A DNA stretch of 5,037 bases from Selenomonas sp. GTDB taxonomy: Bacteria; Bacillota; Negativicutes; Selenomonadales; Selenomonadaceae. Position numbers and translations under genes: made by a program. Position 1 is the first letter of the stretch; each line of letters begins with the position of its first letter. A model generated the notes under the pieces. That model made no database searches. It was not told the origin of the DNA and was given only the letters and a program-made list of their open reading frames with translations. Location of the stretch: positions 1-5,037 of the forward strand of contig JABZYJ010000136.1 in NCBI GenBank assembly GCA_015265235.1, given 5' to 3'. Positions 1-5,037 of the stretch are shown here, in pieces.

Positions 1-16
1 TGCCTGCAGATCGATC

Positions 17-310
17 TCATAGACCTGCTGCTCCTGCTTTGCAACGACGGCAGCAAGTCCGACGGCGAGCAGGAGAAGTTCGAGCGCCCTTCCGGTCGAG
101 ATCGTCACGGGAGATAATCGTCTTCGTTTCAGGGGCTTCCTTCAGCATCTCCTTATCGAAATCTACATCCACATGGATATCGTCGGTTGATACGTGGGTT
201 CCCTCGTTCTCCGCCGGCGCAGCATACGTGATACTGCTGCTCATACAGGCGAGTATGGCAGCGGTCATCATCACATACCGTCCGTGTCGTAGTTTAGCAT
301 GAAATGACAT
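17..310 (-). pseudogene. N-terminal remnant of a probable TonB-dependent outer-membrane receptor, frame broken
   Basis: The frame starts at the ATG at 308-310 and gives 97 residues. An in-frame ATG at 335-337 is less likely: it has no Shine-Dalgarno and would lie only about 10 nt from the predicted transcript start, whereas the 308-310 ATG follows AGGAGG by 12 nt. Residues 1-30 form a signal peptide: a basic stretch (KLRHGR), a hydrophobic core (about 12-29) and a TYA-AP cleavage site. A short linker then leads to EAPETKTIISRDDLDRKGA (about residues 57-75), which resembles the start of the plug domain of TonB-dependent receptors (family pattern EAP..v.vITredIe.kGA). After this point the frame turns into an Arg/Cys-rich run with poor codon use and stops at 17-19. 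Intact receptors run to 600 residues or more. Neither other frame shows the expected plug continuation ending in a PGV-like motif, so a deletion or rearrangement is more likely than a single frameshift. The Fur-box promoter supports an iron, haem or siderophore uptake role. The receptor call rests on one motif plus context. Confidence 0.55.
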
Positions 311-322
311 TGTTCGTCTCTT

Positions 323-328
323 CCTCCT
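323..328 (-). promoter_or_regulatory. Shine-Dalgarno AGGAGG that decides the start of the receptor-like gene
   Basis: The minus strand reads AGGAGG, followed by 12 nt and then the ATG at 308-310. The spacing is somewhat long. It is the only good ribosome binding site here, and it lies downstream of the ATG at 335-337, so it favours the shorter protein. Confidence 0.6.
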
Positions 329-341
329 TCGTGTCATTTAT

Positions 342-360
342 GAACATGATTATCATTATA
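342..360 (-). promoter_or_regulatory. Fur box (iron-dependent operator)
   Basis: This 19-bp near-palindrome matches the classical Fur consensus (GATAATGATAATCATTATC or its complement) at 16 of 19 positions, including an intact ATGATTATCAT core. It covers the whole -10 element of the minus-strand promoter, so bound Fe-Fur would block RNA polymerase. This is the expected arrangement for an iron-repressed uptake gene and supports the reading of the downstream gene as a metal-uptake receptor. Confidence 0.8.
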
Positions 361-382
361 GCCAAAATAATGTACGTGTCAA
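355..382 (-). promoter_or_regulatory. Sigma-70 promoter of the receptor-like gene
   Basis: On the minus strand a perfect -35 TTGACA (377-382) is followed by a 16-bp spacer and a perfect -10 TATAAT (355-360). Transcription should start near 347-349, giving a leader of about 38 nt before the ATG at 308-310. Both hexamers are consensus, so the promoter should be strong when not repressed by Fur. Confidence 0.8.
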
Positions 383-580
383 TAGAAAAATTCACTTTTT
401 TGAATTTTATCTTGAGCAGCACGAATAAAACTTGTTAGATTCGCGCAGATTTTTGCTGGAACAAGACAGCGAGCAGAATGCAGAATGAGGCTCTGCCTAG
501 GATTTTTGCAGACGTGAGAGAAAAAGATTCCTTAAGACGGTGCGGCTGAAAGTCTCCGTACTTCCTTTGTTCACTCTGTT
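383..580. other. Intergenic stretch without a recognised gene
   Basis: This is the non-promoter part of the 366-bp gap between the two divergent genes. I see no convincing gene in it. It contains a 7-bp tandem duplication, CAGAATG twice (474-487), and a weak inverted repeat GCAGA/TCTGC (480-484 with 492-496). A 32-codon plus-strand frame runs from 416 to a TGA at 512-514, but it has no start codon with a Shine-Dalgarno. A small RNA or a dispersed repeat cannot be excluded from one copy. Confidence 0.4.
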
Positions 581-609
581 TTGACAATGGGATTTTTTTT
601 TATTATACT
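581..609 (+). promoter_or_regulatory. Sigma-70 promoter of the yacL-ispD-ispF-fabK operon
   Basis: A perfect -35 TTGACA (581-586) and a -10 TATACT (604-609, one mismatch to consensus) are separated by an optimal 17-bp spacer. The spacer contains a run of nine T (593-601). Transcription should begin near 615-617, leaving a leader of about 60 nt before the TTG start at 677. No operator-like palindrome overlaps the promoter, so it is probably constitutive, as expected for housekeeping lipid genes. Confidence 0.8.
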
Positions 610-663
610 GGGTATGTTGGGGTAAGTGTGCCTATGGCATTTTCCCAATCTTTCGGATGAGAA

Positions 664-670
664 GGGAGGT
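664..670 (+). promoter_or_regulatory. Shine-Dalgarno GGGAGGT selecting the TTG start
   Basis: GGGAGGT is followed by six bases and then TTG at 677-679, giving seven bases between the GGAGG core and the start codon. The upstream in-frame GTG (626-628) has no comparable site and lies about 10 nt from the predicted transcript start. The TTG is therefore the better start. Confidence 0.75.
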
Positions 671-676
671 GAACAT

Positions 677-1828
677 TTGTTATTCGAACGAATTTTACGT
701 TTTTTCATCGTACTCATTACGGCAGTCGTCGGTGCGACTGTCTTTGAGCTTGCCGTTCCGACGGCGAACGCCTATTTCTCTGCGTCGCTCTGGCATACGG
801 AACTGGGGATCTTCGACCTGTCGCTTGCGGGACTGCTCTGCATTCTGTGCGGGACGGTGCTCGGCGGGCTGATCGGCTATCCGTTGGCTCCATTTTTTAC
901 CGGACGGCTGCGCAGTCTCTCCATCTGGGTGGAGGGGCAGCTCGCGAAGATGCCGACACGTGATGTGATTGCCGGGGCAATTGGGCTTTTTATCGGACTT
1001 ATCATAGCACGCCTCCTTGGTGATGCATTTTCTACGATTCCCATTGTCGGTGACTACATCCCCATCGTGTTCAGCATTGTGATCGGGTATCTCGGTGTGC
1101 ACATTATGGTGCAGAAACAGCAGGAGATCGCCGAGGTCTTTGACTTCGTTCCGCGCTTTTTGCGCGAGGTGATCCGCATGCGCCCCGATGTGCGTACCCC
1201 CATGCCGCTGACGGTGCGGGATGGGCAGGAGGACAGGCAGTACAAGCTGCTCGATACGAGCGTCATCATCGACGGCCGCATTGCGGATATCTGCGAGACG
1301 GGCTTTCTTGAGGGGACGCTGCTCATTCCTGTCTTTGTACTGGAGGAGCTGCAGCATATTGCCGACTCACCGGATGCCCTGAAGCGTGTGCGCGGACGGC
1401 GCGGGCTCGATATCCTGCAAAAGATCCGCAAGGAGTCACGCATGAAGGTGGAGATCACGGAGGCGGACTTTGAGGACATCGCCGAGGTGGATTCCAAGCT
1501 CCTCCAGCTTGCGCAGGAGGTCGGCGGGAAGATCATCACGAACGACTTCAACCTCAACAAGGTGGCGCAGCTGCGCGGTGTTCCCGTGCTCAATATCAAT
1601 GCGCTCTCGAATGCGGTCAAGCCTGTGGCGATTCCGGGTGACCTGATGTCCGTACAGATTGTCCGACCGGGCAAGGAACATGGACAGGGGCTTGCCTATC
1701 TCGATGATGGTACGATGATCGTGGTGGATGGTGGATTCCGCTGCATGAATGAGGTTGTCTCCGTGGAGGTGACTTCGGCACTCCAGACGGCAGCGGGACG
1801 GATGATTTTTGCCAAAATGGCACGATGA
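677..1828 (+). CDS. yacL: Membrane-anchored PIN/TRAM domain protein (YacL family)
   Basis: From the TTG start the protein has 383 residues, close to the length of Bacillus YacL. The first ~145 residues contain four predicted membrane segments (about 7-28, 45-72, 96-116, 123-145). A PIN nuclease-fold domain follows (about 189-305). Its acidic residues are in the expected places: D193 and D199 in LLDTSVIIDGR, E223/E224 in VLEEL, D272 in EVDSKLL and D290 in TNDFN. A C-terminal TRAM domain (about 315-379; GKEHGQGLAYLDDGTMIVV) is of the RNA-binding type. The layout suggests an inner-membrane protein with a cytoplasmic metal-dependent RNase-like domain; the substrate is not known to me. In Bacillus subtilis the homologue also sits directly before ispD and ispF, which supports the name. 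Here it opens the operon, and disA, its usual upstream neighbour in Bacillus, is absent. Family assignment is firm; actual nuclease activity is inferred from the intact residues. Confidence 0.9.
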   Translation: MLFERILRFFIVLITAVVGATVFELAVPTANAYFSASLWHTELGIFDLSLAGLLCILCGTVLGGLIGYPLAPFFTGRLRSLSIWVEGQLAKMPTRDVIAGAIGLFIGLIIARLLGDAFSTIPIVGDYIPIVFSIVIGYLGVHIMVQKQQEIAEVFDFVPRFLREVIRMRPDVRTPMPLTVRDGQEDRQYKLLDTSVIIDGRIADICETGFLEGTLLIPVFVLEELQHIADSPDALKRVRGRRGLDILQKIRKESRMKVEITEADFEDIAEVDSKLLQLAQEVGGKIITNDFNLNKVAQLRGVPVLNINALSNAVKPVAIPGDLMSVQIVRPGKEHGQGLAYLDDGTMIVVDGGFRCMNEVVSVEVTSALQTAAGRMIFAKMAR

Positions 1829-1850
1829 TGGAGTGCATCGGGAGGAATGT

Positions 1851-2621
1851 ATGGTAAGTGTAGTTTTTCCGGCGGCAGGACAGGCGCATCGGATGCAGGT
1901 CGGTCTCAACAAGGTCTTTCTGACCCTCGCGGGAAAGCCGATGCTGCTGCGGACGCTGCTGACCTTTTCAAAGGTTCCGGCGGTCGGTGAGCTGATTATC
2001 GCGGTCGGTGCCGATGAGGTGACGGCGGTCAAGGGACTGCTCAGCCGTGTCAAAGGGCTTGCCCCGTGGCGTGTGGTCGAGGGCGGCACGGAGCGGCAGT
2101 ATTCGATCCGCAACGGTCTGGCTGTCGTATCGGAGGAGGCGGACATCGTCCTCGTTCACGATGCGGCGCGGCCGCTCATCCGGCGCGAGACGATCGAGGA
2201 GCTGATCCGCGTCGTACGCGCAGAGGGCGCAGGCATCGTCGCCGTGCCGGAGAAGAATACGATAAAGATTGCCGCCGAGGACGGTACGGTCGCTGCGACG
2301 CCGCCGCGCCAAACGCTCTGGCAGGTGCAGACCCCGCAGGGCTTTCGCAAGGAGATCCTGATCGAGGCGAACCGCAGGGCGGAGGCGGATGGCTTTCTTG
2401 GGACGGATGATGCGAGCCTGGTGGAGCGCATCGGCGTTCCCGTTCGCATTGTGCAGGGGGAGTACAGCAACATCAAGGTGACAACGCCAGAGGATATGGT
2501 GGTCGCGGAGGCGATCCTGCGCAATGACATGGGCGCGGGAGAGCTGATGAAGACCGCCGTTCACGAGGCAAAGCGCCTGCTCGGTGGTGTCGTCCGTCGG
2601 CGTAAGGAGGACAGCGTATGA
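1851..2621 (+). CDS. ispD: 2-C-methyl-D-erythritol 4-phosphate cytidylyltransferase
   Basis: IspD joins MEP to CTP to form CDP-methylerythritol, the third step of the MEP isoprenoid pathway, in the cytoplasm. The chosen ATG follows GGAGG by five bases and gives 256 residues; an in-frame TTG at 1809 would overlap yacL and has no such site. The nucleotide-binding N-terminus is FPAAGQAHRM with R14 and K21 (NKVF), corresponding to E. coli R20 and K27. HDAARPL (D104), PPRQT (R153), VQTPQGF (T161), LGTDD (T185) and SNIKVTTPED (K209) match the other known active-site positions. Two features are unusual. The second glycine of the usual GxGxRM loop is Ala-12 here. A charged tail after the family core (about 226-256, ending RRRKEDSV) makes it some 20-25 residues longer than typical. 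The gene starts 22 bp after yacL and its stop overlaps the ispF start, so translation is probably coupled. Confidence 0.95.
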   Translation: MVSVVFPAAGQAHRMQVGLNKVFLTLAGKPMLLRTLLTFSKVPAVGELIIAVGADEVTAVKGLLSRVKGLAPWRVVEGGTERQYSIRNGLAVVSEEADIVLVHDAARPLIRRETIEELIRVVRAEGAGIVAVPEKNTIKIAAEDGTVAATPPRQTLWQVQTPQGFRKEILIEANRRAEADGFLGTDDASLVERIGVPVRIVQGEYSNIKVTTPEDMVVAEAILRNDMGAGELMKTAVHEAKRLLGGVVRRRKEDSV

Positions 2622-3094
2622 CGAGAGTGGGTATCGGCTACGACGTGCATCGACTGGTGGAGGGACGCAAGCTCATCCTCGGCGGCGTGGATATACCGTA
2701 TGAAAAGGGGCTGCTGGGGCACTCGGATGCGGATGTGCTGCTGCACGCCATTTCCGACGCGCTCCTCGGAGCAGCGGCGCTCGGCGACATCGGGCAGCAT
2801 TTTCCTGATACCGACCCGCACTATGCGGGCGCAGACAGCGGAAAGCTCCTTGCCGAGACAGCACGGCTCGTCCGCGCGGCAGGGTTTTCCATCGGCAACG
2901 TGGACGCTGTCATCGTGGCGCAGGCGCCGAAACTGCAGCCGCATATTCCGGCGATGCGTGAGAACATCGCCTATTGGCTCGGCATCGACCTCCGCGATGT
3001 CAGCGTCAAGGCAACGACGGAGGAACGACTTGGGTTCACCGGAGCGGGCGAAGGGATGTCCGCCCATGCCATAGCAGGCATAGAACGTATATAG
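2618..3094 (+). CDS. ispF: 2-C-methyl-D-erythritol 2,4-cyclodiphosphate synthase
   Basis: IspF cyclises CDP-methylerythritol 2-phosphate to the 2,4-cyclodiphosphate with release of CMP, step five of the MEP pathway. It normally works as a zinc-dependent homotrimer. The 158-residue length is exactly typical. The metal ligands are visible: D9 and H11 in GYDVHRL and H43 in LLHAISDALLGA. The HSDAD motif (35-39), GDIGQHFPDTD (56-66), the cytidine-side segment AQAPKL (101-106) and the C-terminal signature KATTEERLGFTGAGEG (131-146) are all present. The ATG overlaps the ispD stop in an ATGA junction and is preceded by AAGGAGG with seven bases of spacing inside the ispD reading frame. IspD and IspF are fused in some bacteria; here they are separate but overlapping. 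The intervening enzyme IspE is not in the window. Confidence 0.97.
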   Translation: MTRVGIGYDVHRLVEGRKLILGGVDIPYEKGLLGHSDADVLLHAISDALLGAAALGDIGQHFPDTDPHYAGADSGKLLAETARLVRAAGFSIGNVDAVIVAQAPKLQPHIPAMRENIAYWLGIDLRDVSVKATTEERLGFTGAGEGMSAHAIAGIERI

Positions 3095-3105
3095 GAGGGA
3101 TTTAC

Positions 3106-4050
3106 ATGGCAAATCAGCTGAAGGAACTCTTGGGGCTCGATGTACCCATTCTGCAGGGAGGTATGGCGTGGATTTCGGAGGCGAACCTCGCGTCTGCCGT
3201 GTCCAATGCGGGCGGCGCAGGCATCATCTCAACCGGCGGACGCACGACGGAGTATACGCGTGATGAGATTCGCCGCTGCCGCAGTCTGACGGATCGGCCG
3301 TTCGGGGTCAACATCATGCTCATGGCACCCAACAAGGAAGAGATCGTGGATGTCATCTGCGAGGAGAAACCTGCATTCGTCACGCTCGGTGCAGGCAACC
3401 CCGTCCCGTATTTTGAGAAACTCCATGCGGCAGGAGTCAAGGTCATTCCCGTCGTGCCGAGCGTGAAGCTCGCAAAGCGCGTCGAGGAAAAGGGCGCCGA
3501 TGCCATCGTCGTCGAGGGCATGGAGGCGGGCGGCCACATCGGCGTCCTCTCGACGATGCCGCTGATGGAACAGGTCATCCCCGAGGTCTCGCTGCCTGTG
3601 ATCATGGCGGGGGGATTCGGCGATGGGCGTGGACTCGCCGCTGCACTGCTCATGGGCGCGGCCGGCGTTCAGATGGGAACGCGCTTCCTCGTTGCGGAGG
3701 AGTGTGTCGTCCATCCGAATATGAAGGAAAAGCTGATCGCAGCGGTGGACACGGATACCATCGTGACGGGCATCACGATCGGCGGCGCGGTGCGCGGCAT
3801 CAAGAACAAGTTCGCCGAGGACTTCGTCGCGCTCGAGTATTCGGGCAAGGCGACGAAGCAGGAGCTCCTCGACCGTGCGACAGGCACCAATAAGCTGGCG
3901 GCGGTCGACGGCGATGTCGTCAACGGCATGATGCAGGCGGGTGAGACACTGACGCTGCTGCGTAAGGTCGAGCCGGTCAAGACCATCATCGACGACATTG
4001 TACGTGAGGCGCGTGAGACGCTTGCCCGCGCACAGTCGATCACTGTCTGA
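3106..4050 (+). CDS. fabK: FMN-dependent enoyl-[acyl-carrier-protein] reductase II
   Basis: FabK reduces trans-2-enoyl-ACP to acyl-ACP using FMN and NAD(P)H, the last step of each fatty-acid elongation cycle. It replaces FabI in many Firmicutes and is insensitive to triclosan. The 314-residue protein follows the family along its length: PILQGGMAW (14-22), RPFGVNIMLMAP (64-75), TLGAGNP (93-99), VIPVVPSV (113-120), EGMEAGGHIG (137-146) with the catalytic-type H144 at the same number as in Streptococcus pneumoniae FabK, the phosphate-binding segment PVIMAGGFGDG (164-174), and GVQMGTRF (187-194). Nitronate monooxygenases share the fold and are the main alternative. The IMLMAP, AGNP and EAGGHIG segments and the C-terminal region fit FabK better. 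The ATG follows AGGAGG by seven bases, 11 bp after ispF. An upstream in-frame extension from 2974 lies inside ispF and is not credible. Placement after ispDF, rather than with other fab genes, is noteworthy. Confidence 0.9.
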   Translation: MANQLKELLGLDVPILQGGMAWISEANLASAVSNAGGAGIISTGGRTTEYTRDEIRRCRSLTDRPFGVNIMLMAPNKEEIVDVICEEKPAFVTLGAGNPVPYFEKLHAAGVKVIPVVPSVKLAKRVEEKGADAIVVEGMEAGGHIGVLSTMPLMEQVIPEVSLPVIMAGGFGDGRGLAAALLMGAAGVQMGTRFLVAEECVVHPNMKEKLIAAVDTDTIVTGITIGGAVRGIKNKFAEDFVALEYSGKATKQELLDRATGTNKLAAVDGDVVNGMMQAGETLTLLRKVEPVKTIIDDIVREARETLARAQSITV

Positions 4051-4066
4051 GAGGTAAGATGGGGGA

Positions 4067-4969
4067 ATGGGAACCGACGAACTGACACGGATTCATGAAC
4101 TTGCGAAACGTGTCACGCTGCTCGAGAAGATGGTACTGCGTCAGCAAAGTCGTATCGACGAACTGACGCAGGCTCTTGAGGTGCAGCACGCTGCAGGAGC
4201 GTCGACACGCCCTGCGCAGGAGAGGGAAGAAGCGAAGGAACGCGCCGCACAGGAAGAGGCGGCACGCTCTGTTCCATCGGTGAGCGATCTCCTCGATGAG
4301 GAGATGAAGCGTGAGCTGGCGCGTGCCTATACGGGGGCGCAGCCCGCAAAGCCGCCCGAGAAAAAACCGGAAAAACCACCGAATGCCATGCAGCGTGCGG
4401 CCGGCAGCTATGCGCGCGCCGGCGGCGGCAGGGAGTCGGCGGTCAACGATCAGGCAAAGCAGACGGAAGCCGCACGCAAAAAGACCGCTGAGGCAACGCT
4501 GGCGGGGATTCCGCAGCATGAGCTGCGCGAGCGAACCCCTGAGGAGCGGACGGCGGACTTCGTGCGGGACTATAATGCGCTCTATGATGTGCCGGGAACA
4601 ATGTTCCAGAAGAAGAAGGCACAGGACGATTTCATCCGAGACTATGAGGTGCAGGGGATGCGCTGTACGAATATGCAGCTGCGTCACAGCCGCCCCGAGC
4701 TTGAGCCGCGCTTTGTCGCCGTGACGCCGACGCGGGATGCGGACTACTGGGGCATGCCGCTCGGCAATAATCTCTTTGCCGTTGTGCCGAATCCCTTTCT
4801 CGTTTACGGCGAAGAGATGCATACGGCGGGCGGGATGCGCGAGGCGTTCAACTCGAACTATCGTCTGGGGAATACCTATGGTCGGTTCACGATCAAAGAG
4901 GCGGCGATCTTCCAGTTCGGTACGATTGGAAAGGTGTTTCGGCGCGGTCAGTTAGAGGCAGAACAATAA
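4067..4969 (+). CDS. Uncharacterised coiled-coil protein with a conserved-looking C-terminal domain
   Basis: I do not recognise this 300-residue protein. Residues 9-37 form a regular heptad pattern (I9, L12, V16, L19, V23, I30, L33, L37), a likely short coiled coil for oligomerisation. Residues 40-150 are low in complexity and rich in Ala, Glu, Lys, Pro and Arg (for example PAKPPEKKPEKPP at 93-105), so probably a flexible linker. Residues 160-295 look globular: FVRDYNALYD, DADYWGMPLGNN (224-235), LFAVVPNPFLVYGEEM (236-251) and GRFTIKEAAIFQFG (272-285) alternate like beta-strands with aromatic residues. No signal peptide or membrane segment is visible, so it is probably cytoplasmic. It starts 16 bp after fabK and is the last gene of the operon. 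The start is the ATG at 4067; GAGGT lies 11 bases upstream, and another ATG at 4059 is in a different frame. Codon use matches its neighbours, so there is no sign of recent transfer. Any functional name would be a guess. Confidence 0.85.
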   Translation: MGTDELTRIHELAKRVTLLEKMVLRQQSRIDELTQALEVQHAAGASTRPAQEREEAKERAAQEEAARSVPSVSDLLDEEMKRELARAYTGAQPAKPPEKKPEKPPNAMQRAAGSYARAGGGRESAVNDQAKQTEAARKKTAEATLAGIPQHELRERTPEERTADFVRDYNALYDVPGTMFQKKKAQDDFIRDYEVQGMRCTNMQLRHSRPELEPRFVAVTPTRDADYWGMPLGNNLFAVVPNPFLVYGEEMHTAGGMREAFNSNYRLGNTYGRFTIKEAAIFQFGTIGKVFRRGQLEAEQ

Positions 4970-5000
4970 AAAAACGGCAGATCACTGCCGTTTTTTTATT
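4965..5000. terminator. Rho-independent, probably bidirectional terminator
   Basis: A perfect inverted repeat with 16-bp arms (4965-4980 and 4985-5000) encloses a four-base loop, ATCA. The GC-rich part of the stem is CGGCAG/CTGCCG. It is flanked by seven A on the left and seven T on the right, so either strand transcribes a hairpin followed by a U-run. The stop codon of the preceding gene (TAA 4967-4969) lies inside the left arm. The symmetry suits termination of both the operon and a convergent gene from the right. Confidence 0.93.
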
Positions 5001-5037
5001 TATCGTTCCCGTACCTGTCGTCCCGCCCCTGCTCCGT
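4996..5037 (-). CDS. Possible C-terminal end of a convergent gene
   Basis: The minus strand is open from the window edge for 13 codons, ending in DDRYGNDK and a TAA at 4996-4998 inside the terminator arm. Eleven of the 13 codons end in G or C, like the genes of this window. The position beside a bidirectional terminator fits a convergent gene. The fragment is too short to assign to a family, and an open frame of this length can occur by chance. Confidence 0.4.
   Translation of the reverse strand, partial: TEQGRDDRYGNDK

Noticed and set aside
39..302. Plus-strand open frame of 87 codons opposite the receptor-like gene
   Set aside because: It is antisense to the signal peptide and plug start, which make better protein sense, and it has no Shine-Dalgarno or promoter.
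471..510. Possible terminator or riboswitch hairpin around GCAGA/TCTGC followed by ATTTTT
   Set aside because: The stem is only five base pairs with a seven-base loop, and the T-run is separated from it by several bases and is short.
695..2146. Several long minus-strand open frames opposite yacL and ispD
   Set aside because: They are Arg/Pro/His/Ser-rich shadows of GC-rich genes, without ribosome sites, and opposite well-conserved domains.
2974..3105. In-frame upstream extension of fabK by 44 codons
   Set aside because: It lies within ispF in another frame and is Arg/His-rich, while the ATG at 3106 has AGGAGG at ideal spacing and fits the family N-terminus.
4059..4085. Eight-codon frame (MGEWEPTN) overlapping the start of the last gene, a possible leader peptide
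   Set aside because: GAGG is only four bases from its ATG, and there is no attenuator-like hairpin or codon run to regulate. It is probably chance.
4040..4822. Minus-strand frame of 260 codons opposite the last operon gene
   Set aside because: It is rich in Arg, Leu and Cys with no start signal. The plus-strand frame has a ribosome site, operon spacing and domain-like architecture.

Overview
The window looks like a piece of a diderm Firmicute chromosome (Negativicutes, probably Selenomonas or a close relative). This is inferred from three things seen together. There is a Firmicutes-style order of PIN/TRAM protein (YacL type), ispD and ispF. There is a FabK-type enoyl-ACP reductase. There is also the N-terminus of what looks like an outer-membrane TonB-dependent receptor behind a Fur box, which implies an outer membrane. 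Coding sequence is GC-rich with strong GGAGG Shine-Dalgarno sites, while the main intergenic region is AT-rich.

Layout. Positions 1-310 (minus strand) hold the start of a secreted protein resembling a TonB-dependent receptor. It has a signal peptide and the first plug motif, but its frame closes at 17-19 without the rest of the plug. Its promoter has a perfect -35 and -10, and a 16/19 match to the Fur consensus covers the -10, so it is probably iron-repressed. Positions 311-676 are the divergent intergenic region, with this promoter on one side and a near-perfect sigma-70 promoter (581-609) for the plus-strand operon on the other.

Positions 677-4969 form one tightly packed plus-strand operon: a membrane PIN/TRAM protein (TTG start), ispD, ispF (ATGA overlap with ispD), fabK, and a 300-residue protein of unknown function. 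Gaps are 22, -4, 11 and 16 bp, and I see no internal promoter or terminator. The operon ends at a perfect 16-bp-arm hairpin (4965-5000). The last bases (4996-5037) read as the C-terminal end of a convergent minus-strand gene, so the hairpin probably serves both sides.

Function. IspD and IspF are steps 3 and 5 of the MEP isoprenoid pathway (undecaprenyl carrier lipid, quinone side chains). FabK performs the last reduction of each fatty-acid elongation cycle. The operon therefore joins two lipid-precursor pathways to a predicted membrane-anchored nuclease-fold protein and an uncharacterised coiled-coil protein. No RNA genes, CRISPR arrays or insertion sequences are visible. The least explained parts are the broken receptor-like gene at the left edge and the last gene of the operon.
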